47,113 bases of DNA, taken from contig JAAYQG010000072.1 of the NCBI GenBank assembly GCA_012519415.1, positions 1 to 47,113 of the forward strand. Direction: 5' to 3'. Positions 41,850-47,113 of this stretch are shown here, in pieces; within the stretch, counting starts at the first letter, position 1; each line of letters starts with the position of its first letter. The position numbers and the translations under genes were made by a program. The DNA is from Treponema sp. GTDB taxonomy: Bacteria; Spirochaetota; Spirochaetia; Treponematales; Treponemataceae. The notes beneath the pieces were generated by a model. It was not told the DNA's origin and made no database searches. It saw only the letters and a program-made list of their open reading frames with translations.

Positions 41850-43031
41850 ATGACGAACATGGTTAAAGTAAAAGAAACATTAAAAAAGAATACAATGCTC
41901 TTTGCTCTTGTTGTGGTAGTTGTTCTGTTTCAAGTATTAATTACAGGAGCAGATCGTGGTTCTCTATTGAATCCGATGAACGTTTCTAATATTATCAGTC
42001 AAAACAGTTATGTTCTTATTCTTGCAACCGGTATGTTGTTATGTATTTTAACAGGCGGAAACATTGACCTTTCAGTTGGTTCTATTGTTGCGCTTATTGG
42101 TGCCGTAGCAGGAAAAATGATGGTAGAGAATAATTGTAATATTTGGCTTACAATTATTGTCTGCATTTTGCTTGGAATAGCCATTGGTGCATGGCAGGCT
42201 TTCTGGATTGCATACATTCGTATTCCACCGTTTATTGTAACTCTTGCCGGTATGCTTTTATGGCGCGGTGTTGCATTGCTCATTCTTGATGGCCTAACAA
42301 TTGCTCCGTTTCCGGAGAACTATCTTAAAATGTTTACAAGTTTTATTCCCGGAAATGCTGATAAAGCAACAGTTTTGCTTGTTACAATGGTTATATCTGT
42401 TGTAATTTGCATAATTATGATTATTACACAAATTGTAAATCGTGTAAAACGAGAACGAAAAGGTTATGAAACAGAGTCTATTGTTTCGTTTATTTTTAAG
42501 CTTGTTGTATTAACTGCTGTTATTATTTATTTTTCATATCTTCTTGGGAATCACAAAGGAATTCCTGTTGTGCTTATACTGATTGCTGCAATAGTAATTA
42601 TATACGGTTATTTTACCGAAAATACTGTACCCGGCAGATATTTCTACACAATGGGCGGCAACGAAAAAGCAACTCGTCTTTCAGGTATTAACACAGACCA
42701 TGTTTTGTTTGCTGCTTATACAAATATGGGCTTTTTGTCTGCTGTTGCCGCATTAGTTTGTATTGCACGTTTTAATTCAGCAGCTCCTTCTGCCGGTACA
42801 AGCTACGAAATGGACGCAATAGGTTCATGCTTTATCGGCGGTGCTTCTGCTTATGGTGGAACAGGTACTGTTGGCGGTGCGGTAATCGGTGCAATTTTTA
42901 TGGGTGTTTTGAATAACGGTATGTCAATACTTGGAATTGACTCTAACTGGCAAAAAGCCGTTAAAGGTATTGTTCTTCTTGCTGCTGTTATTTTTGACGT
43001 TATGTCTAAAAAACGTAGCCGAGCAAGCTGA
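41850..43031 (+). CDS. mmsB: Sugar ABC transporter permease, MmsB/GguB type
   Basis: Inner-membrane channel of 393 residues with about ten hydrophobic segments. The family motifs GGNIDLSVGSIVALIGAVAG and AYGGTGTVGGAVIGAIFMGVLNNGMSILGID are intact. MGGNEKATRLSGI is the loop that contacts the ATPase. It is longer than xylose- or ribose-type permeases, with an extra segment in the middle (RVKRERKGYETESIVSF), as in the multiple-sugar group. ATG 41850 is preferred, seven bases after GGGAGA; ATG 41835 overlaps that site. It closes the operon and is followed by a terminator. Confidence 0.93.
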   Translation: MTNMVKVKETLKKNTMLFALVVVVVLFQVLITGADRGSLLNPMNVSNIISQNSYVLILATGMLLCILTGGNIDLSVGSIVALIGAVAGKMMVENNCNIWLTIIVCILLGIAIGAWQAFWIAYIRIPPFIVTLAGMLLWRGVALLILDGLTIAPFPENYLKMFTSFIPGNADKATVLLVTMVISVVICIIMIITQIVNRVKRERKGYETESIVSFIFKLVVLTAVIIYFSYLLGNHKGIPVVLILIAAIVIIYGYFTENTVPGRYFYTMGGNEKATRLSGINTDHVLFAAYTNMGFLSAVAALVCIARFNSAAPSAGTSYEMDAIGSCFIGGASAYGGTGTVGGAVIGAIFMGVLNNGMSILGIDSNWQKAVKGIVLLAAVIFDVMSKKRSRAS

Positions 43032-43067
43032 AAATAACTAAAAATTATAAAATAGCTTAAATTACAT

Positions 43068-43113
43068 AAGCTCGGTTCTGTAAATAGCTTCCGTACAGTT
43101 CCGAGCTTTTTTT
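43068..43113 (+). terminator. Intrinsic terminator after the sugar ABC operon
   Basis: AAGCTCGG (43068-43075) pairs with CCGAGCTT (43101-43108), with inner CTGTA/TACAG pairing, followed by a T-run. Confidence 0.88.
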
Positions 43114-43234
43114 ATGCACTTTGTCTTGTATTGTAAGAATTGTGCCGCCATGTTTCTTAGGTTCAGTTTATGGATTTTTCCATTTTATAAAAAACTCATA
43201 AAAAACTCAGCTTTTGATTTTTTTAACTTTTACT

Positions 43235-44902
43235 TTATTGGTGCGTTATTTGATTATTTACAAGAGCATAAATATAATCGCCTGTTTTTTCGATTTTTCT
43301 TACAACATCAAGATAATAAAGCTGTTCTTTAACATTTTCGCCGTTTTCAATTCGCTTACGAATATCTTTTTTGAGCTGTTTTTTTCGTTTATCGATTTTA
43401 TTTTCAAAATCTTGTGTCTTTTCTTTTTGTTCATTCGTTATGCCAAGAATAAACAATCCGGCAACATATTCAAAGAAAACTCGAACCTCTTCAAAATAAT
43501 CTATAATTATTTTGTGAAAATCTTCATCAATGGATGATGATTTGTCAAGTTTGCCGATTGAAAAAAGAAGCGAACAGCATTCATCGCTTAGCACTTCAAG
43601 TCCGTCTGTATGATGAATCAGTTGCGTGAGTAGTTTCCTCATATTAGAATTCACAGATGGAAGTCTTTCGCATTTTAAGAGAAAATCTGTAATTGAATCT
43701 TTCATCTGGTCAACATAATCTTCCAATAAGTTAATTCGTTGATGATGTTCATTTTGATTTTCAGTTGTACTTTTTAAATTGATAAGCGCATTATAAAGCA
43801 CATCAAACATATCCATAACTTTTCTTGTCATTATATGTATTTCTTTTTGAATCTGGCTGATATAAAATTCAACGCCTGCATGACTTGAAGCAAAAATAAT
43901 AGGAAATTTGTAATGCGCACTGTCTATATGATCTTCGCCTTTTATAATATGAGAAACTAAATCGGCAATCTGTCTTGTAAACGGCAGAAAAACAAGAGTA
44001 GCGCAAATGTTGAATACAGTGTGGAGCATTGAAATGTGGGTTGTAATATTTTCCTGCGGAGTGCCTGGCACAATTAAGTCAATAAGTTTTAAGAAATGGT
44101 TGAAAACGCATAATGCTAAAAATGTTCCTGCAATATTGAACAAAACATGAACAAAAGCTGCGCGCTTTGCATTTGTATTTGCTTCAAGTGAAGAAAGAAT
44201 TGCATCTATTGTTGTGCCGATATTGCTTCCTAAAACGAGTGCCGCTGATAATTCCCACGAAAGAGAACCGTTAAATGCCATTGTAAGAATAATTGCGGTC
44301 ATCGCAGAAGATGAATGTATTATTGCAGTAAAAAACGCACCAGCAAGAACGCCAAGAATTATTCCTCCAAACCCAAGATTGGTAAAATTCTGTAAAAACT
44401 GAACAGAATCGGCATTTAGCGAAACTGATTTGCTTAAAAAATCAAGACCGCAAAATAAAAGCCCAAAACCCATAAAAACATCGCTAAAATTATGAATCTT
44501 GAATTTTTTGAATTTCTTTAAAATAAATCCGATTCCAAAAAGGGGAATCGAAATTGCAAAAACACTAAAACTAAACCCAAACAAAGAAACAATCCAAGCT
44601 GTAACTGTTGTTCCGATATTTGCACCAAAAATTACGCCGATGGCTTGTGTAAGATTCATAATTCCGGCGTTTACAAAGCTTACAACCATTACCGTTGTTG
44701 CGCTGCTAGACTGAATAATTGCAGTTATAGCAAAACCTGTAAAAACTGCTGAAAATCTGTTTCCGGAAATGACATTCAAAAGTTTTTGAAGACTTTTTCT
44801 AGAACCTTTTTGAATGCCGTTAGAAAGCATATCCATCCCAAAAAGAAGCAAGCATAAACTTCCGATAAAACTAAAAAACTTTGTAATAATCGCACTAAAC
44901 AT
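43235..44902 (-). CDS. Na/Pi cotransporter family protein with PhoU-like tail
   Basis: 555 residues. The membrane half (about 1-330) has the family's inverted repeats, each with a QSSSATT-like motif: AIIQSSSATTVMV at 61-73 and AIIHSSSAMTAII near 195-207. The second has His where Gln is usual, which may change ion coupling. The C-terminal part (about 340-545) is helical and resembles PhoU domains. It should import phosphate with sodium. No pho regulator or pst gene is adjacent. It has a near-leaderless promoter and no Shine-Dalgarno. The 120 bases downstream, up to the sugar operon's terminator, hold nothing I recognise. Confidence 0.87.
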   Translation of the reverse strand: MFSAIITKFFSFIGSLCLLLFGMDMLSNGIQKGSRKSLQKLLNVISGNRFSAVFTGFAITAIIQSSSATTVMVVSFVNAGIMNLTQAIGVIFGANIGTTVTAWIVSLFGFSFSVFAISIPLFGIGFILKKFKKFKIHNFSDVFMGFGLLFCGLDFLSKSVSLNADSVQFLQNFTNLGFGGIILGVLAGAFFTAIIHSSSAMTAIILTMAFNGSLSWELSAALVLGSNIGTTIDAILSSLEANTNAKRAAFVHVLFNIAGTFLALCVFNHFLKLIDLIVPGTPQENITTHISMLHTVFNICATLVFLPFTRQIADLVSHIIKGEDHIDSAHYKFPIIFASSHAGVEFYISQIQKEIHIMTRKVMDMFDVLYNALINLKSTTENQNEHHQRINLLEDYVDQMKDSITDFLLKCERLPSVNSNMRKLLTQLIHHTDGLEVLSDECCSLLFSIGKLDKSSSIDEDFHKIIIDYFEEVRVFFEYVAGLFILGITNEQKEKTQDFENKIDKRKKQLKKDIRKRIENGENVKEQLYYLDVVRKIEKTGDYIYALVNNQITHQ

Positions 44903-44911
44903 AAGATTGAT

Positions 44912-44917
44912 ATTATA
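44912..44917 (-). promoter_or_regulatory. -10 of the Na/Pi cotransporter gene
   Basis: On the minus strand a perfect TATAAT (44917-44912) is nine bases before the ATG at 44902. The start near 44905 leaves a three-base leader. The -35 is weak. Confidence 0.5.
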
Positions 44918-45007
44918 CTCAAAAAATGATATTTGTAATCAAATATTCTGTAAATTTTTGTGAAATTTCAAAATATTTTATGATATAAGAAACTTTTTAA
45001 CTTTTTC

Positions 45008-45016
45008 TGATATAAT
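45008..45016 (+). promoter_or_regulatory. Extended -10 upstream of the second HD gene
   Basis: TGATATAAT is a perfect extended -10. The start near 45023 leaves about 83 bases of leader, in which GAAAATAAATT is repeated twice (about 45071-45092) before the GAGGG site. Confidence 0.5.
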
Positions 45017-45105
45017 TGCATGAGAAATTGCGAACTTTATTTTACACTATCGTAAATATTAAAAATATATGAAAATAAATTGAAAATAAATTAAAGAGGG
45101 AATCA

Positions 45106-45720
45106 ATGAGTATTGAAAATTTTTTAGCCGGCGACAATGAAAAAATAAATCAGCTTTTGCTTTTTTCCGCTGAAGTTAACAAAATGACTTCTATAATGAG
45201 AAAAACTCTTGTTGTAGACGGAAGTCGACCTGAAAACGATGCAGAGCATTCATGGCAAATTGCATTGATGTGTATGATTTTTAAGGACTTTGCACCGGAA
45301 GGCACAGATATTTGTCGAGCTGTTCAGATGTGCATAATTCACGATTTAGTTGAGATTTATGCCGGCGATACTTATGCTTACGATGTTGAAGGAAACAAAA
45401 TCAAGGCGAAACGTGAAGCAGAAGCGGCAGATAAACTTTTTTCTATGCTTCCAGAAGAATTGGGTGAGGAATTGCGTAAACTTTGGGAAGAATTTGATGA
45501 AATGGAAACTCCCGATGCTAAATATGCAGCTGCAATGGATAGAATTCAGCCCTTTTTTCACAGTACTCTTACAGATGGTCATACTTGGAAAATAGGAAAT
45601 CCGTCTTTTGAAATGGTCGATGAGCGAATTAGTGTAGCTAAAGAAATAATTCCCGAAATTTCAAGTTGGTATAATAAAAACATTCAAAGAGCTTTTGAAA
45701 AAGGCTGGCTCAAAGAATAA
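45106..45720 (+). CDS. HD-family hydrolase, YfbR/5'-deoxynucleotidase-like
   Basis: 204 residues. The HD motif set is NDAEHSWQIALMCM (His48), CIIHDLVEIYAGD (His79, Asp80) and a later Asp in AMDRIQPFF. This order and the ENDAEHSW signature match the HD_3/YfbR-like group, which dephosphorylates deoxynucleoside monophosphates in other bacteria. The actual substrate here is inferred. GAGGG lies five bases before the ATG. The following lipoprotein gene starts 31 bases after the stop and may share its transcript. No truncation is visible. Confidence 0.87.
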   Translation: MSIENFLAGDNEKINQLLLFSAEVNKMTSIMRKTLVVDGSRPENDAEHSWQIALMCMIFKDFAPEGTDICRAVQMCIIHDLVEIYAGDTYAYDVEGNKIKAKREAEAADKLFSMLPEELGEELRKLWEEFDEMETPDAKYAAAMDRIQPFFHSTLTDGHTWKIGNPSFEMVDERISVAKEIIPEISSWYNKNIQRAFEKGWLKE

Positions 45721-45751
45721 AAATATAATAATTATTAAATGCAGGACAACA

Positions 45752-47113
45752 ATGAAAAAAAGAAAATATATTTTGTGCATTTATGCTTTAATTATATTGC
45801 TAACAGTTTCTTGTAAAAAAAATTACGATTTACGCAATGAAAAATCTGCCGCCGACCAAATTGTAGAAGACTTAAAAACAAAGAAAATTATTTTTATAAG
45901 TGAAAACCATGATGAAGTGTATCCAATCATTTTTTTGACAGAGCATTTAGAGAAATTTTATGAAGAAGGACTTCGTTATATTTTTTTAGAAGCCGGAGAT
46001 GACGGTTTTTTAGGAGATACAAATCTAAGCGATTACACATTTAATATTGTTCCACCTTGGAGCACTTTTGCTTGTAAATATGAGCAGCACTTAATGGAAA
46101 TTGAAATACAAAGAATAAATAATGTTCACAAAGATGCACCAATAAAAGTTATATGGCCAGAACATAATCTTGTTCTGCCAAATTCAAGAGATGTTTCAAT
46201 AATTCTGAACTGTAGAGATAATCATATTCAAAAAGAAATAATTGATGTTTTAGAAAAATCAAAACCAGAAGAAAAAGCAATTGTTTTTTATGGAAGTGCT
46301 CACGGTTCAAAAACTCCTGAACAGAATTATGCTAAGCATGAATTAAATCCTAATTGGAAAACTATAGGCGTTTATTTATCTGAATATTATGGAAGCAATT
46401 TTTCTTCATTTTTCTTAGATTATTTTAAGCCTTATAAAAAGGAAAAATCAGTTTTTTCTAAAAACAACACTTGTGTTACTTTATCTGAACAAAATCTTAC
46501 TAATTATGTTCCAGAAGAATATAAAAGTAAATATGATTATTTTTGTGTTTATAAAGAAGCGATATTTGGTGTAATTTATCCTTATATTAATGATGTTAAA
46601 ATTAAAATAGCTTTAAAAAACAAGGTAAATAAAATTCAGTCTGAAAAACCAGAAGATAAAAATGCAGAAACAGAAACTTTTGGAATAATAGAAAATTTAT
46701 TATTTGTTTATTATCAAAAATATGCACAAACAAATAATCAAAAACAAGAGATAGGGGAACTAGAAAAATATATTGAATTTTTATATTCATACGGCTGGAT
46801 TGAAGATTATTTATATGAGCCTGCAAATGATGAACGAATAGGCTACGTATTATGCAATATGAATCGTGCAAAAAAAATTGCTCCAAATAACGACATCTGG
46901 CCTCAATATTGGATAAGCTATTTTGAAACGGAAAAAGCAAAATATTCAGGCAAAAAGAATGATTATAAAAAAGCATTGGCAGAGTGGAATAAACTTTTAG
47001 AAAATGACTTATTGTACGCTTCACCGGTTTTAAAACTAACGTACCAAAAAATATCAATGTGCGAAGAAAAGCTCGGCAATACCGAAAAATCACAATATTA
47101 CAGACAAAAAGAA
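45752..47113 (+). CDS. ChaN/EreA-like lipoprotein with C-terminal helical repeats, cut by the window edge
   Basis: At least 454 residues; no stop before the window ends. The signal peptide MKKRKYILCIYALIILLTVSC ends in a lipobox, so Cys21 should be lipidated. KIIFISENHDEVYPIIFLTEHLEKFYEEGLRYIFLEAGDDG resembles the start of ChaN- and EreA-type proteins (GExH motif, here SENH). A later IVFYGSAHGSK supplies the second His, as in that superfamily. From about residue 390 the sequence becomes TPR-like (YWISYFETEKAKYS, YKKALAEWNKLL, KISMCEEKLGNTEKSQYY). The substrate is unknown: haem, iron or a small ester are possible. AGGA lies five bases before the ATG. An antisense frame at the end is not considered real. 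Confidence 0.6.
   Translation, partial: MKKRKYILCIYALIILLTVSCKKNYDLRNEKSAADQIVEDLKTKKIIFISENHDEVYPIIFLTEHLEKFYEEGLRYIFLEAGDDGFLGDTNLSDYTFNIVPPWSTFACKYEQHLMEIEIQRINNVHKDAPIKVIWPEHNLVLPNSRDVSIILNCRDNHIQKEIIDVLEKSKPEEKAIVFYGSAHGSKTPEQNYAKHELNPNWKTIGVYLSEYYGSNFSSFFLDYFKPYKKEKSVFSKNNTCVTLSEQNLTNYVPEEYKSKYDYFCVYKEAIFGVIYPYINDVKIKIALKNKVNKIQSEKPEDKNAETETFGIIENLLFVYYQKYAQTNNQKQEIGELEKYIEFLYSYGWIEDYLYEPANDERIGYVLCNMNRAKKIAPNNDIWPQYWISYFETEKAKYSGKKNDYKKALAEWNKLLENDLLYASPVLKLTYQKISMCEEKLGNTEKSQYYRQKE

Noticed and set aside
46602-47093. A 163-residue minus-strand frame at the window end
   Set aside because: It is antisense to the truncated ChaN/EreA-like lipoprotein, which has a signal peptide, lipobox and ribosome site; the antisense product is Phe/Leu-rich from AT-rich reverse reading.

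Overview
The window looks like a chromosomal segment of a host-associated spirochaete, most likely a Treponema. The evidence is the low G+C, AT-rich sequence, a spirochaete-type GreA carrying a very long N-terminal helical-repeat region, many TPR and lipoprotein genes, a FecR-plus-FGE-like surface protein, a class III adenylate cyclase, and a ChvE/MmsA/MmsB-type sugar transporter. I see no prophage, insertion sequence, CRISPR array or rRNA. The species is not fixed by what I can see.

Layout. 1-1650: minus-strand zinc operon (Zur regulator, zinc-binding lipoprotein, start of a probable ATPase) behind a strong promoter with a perfect 7-1-7 operator. 1.8-4.4 kb: RsuA-type pseudouridine synthase and citrate synthase (minus), YhbY (plus). 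4.5-7.1 kb: YihY membrane protein fused to a cyclic-nucleotide domain, tRNA-Leu(CAG), a single-domain response regulator and CheW. 7.1-11.6 kb: a DegT-fold protein without its PLP lysine, NAD kinase, RecN and a helical protein, closed by a terminator. 11.8-15.5 kb: GreA-like factor and a TPR protein (minus). 15.6-24.7 kb: rpe, two TPR proteins, recA-folK-scpA-scpB-rluB, cmk-rpsA. 24.7-27 kb: degenerate NtrC-like AAA+ protein, membrane TPR protein, lipoprotein. 27-31.6 kb: FecR/FGE-like protein and adenylate cyclase (minus), tRNA-Pro(TGG). 31.7-38.6 kb: repeat cluster, DUF4867-like protein, GAPDH, META-like lipoprotein, AlaX-like editing protein, receiver/ATPase/cNMP protein, CorA with an upstream small ORF, HD hydrolase. 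38.7-43.1 kb: monosaccharide ABC transporter behind a long structured leader. 43.2-47.1 kb: Na/Pi cotransporter, a second HD hydrolase and a truncated ChaN/EreA-like lipoprotein.

Cross-cutting themes. (1) At least eight genes have good -10 elements only 8-12 bases before the ATG and no Shine-Dalgarno sequence, so they should be transcribed nearly leaderless. Genes inside operons or behind longer leaders nearly all have a clear SD. (2) A family of imperfect two-hairpin intergenic repeats occurs at several loci on both strands; the paired arms change together between copies, which implies selection on structure. (3) One adenylate cyclase and two proteins with intact-looking cyclic-nucleotide pockets suggest a local cAMP circuit. 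(4) Several proteins keep a family fold but lack a key residue: the DegT lysine, the FGE cysteine, and the sigma-54 activator GAFTGA loop. No wholly new multi-gene system is evident. The best candidates for something undescribed are the repeat family, the near-leaderless gene class, the small ORF before corA, and the sugar-transporter leader.
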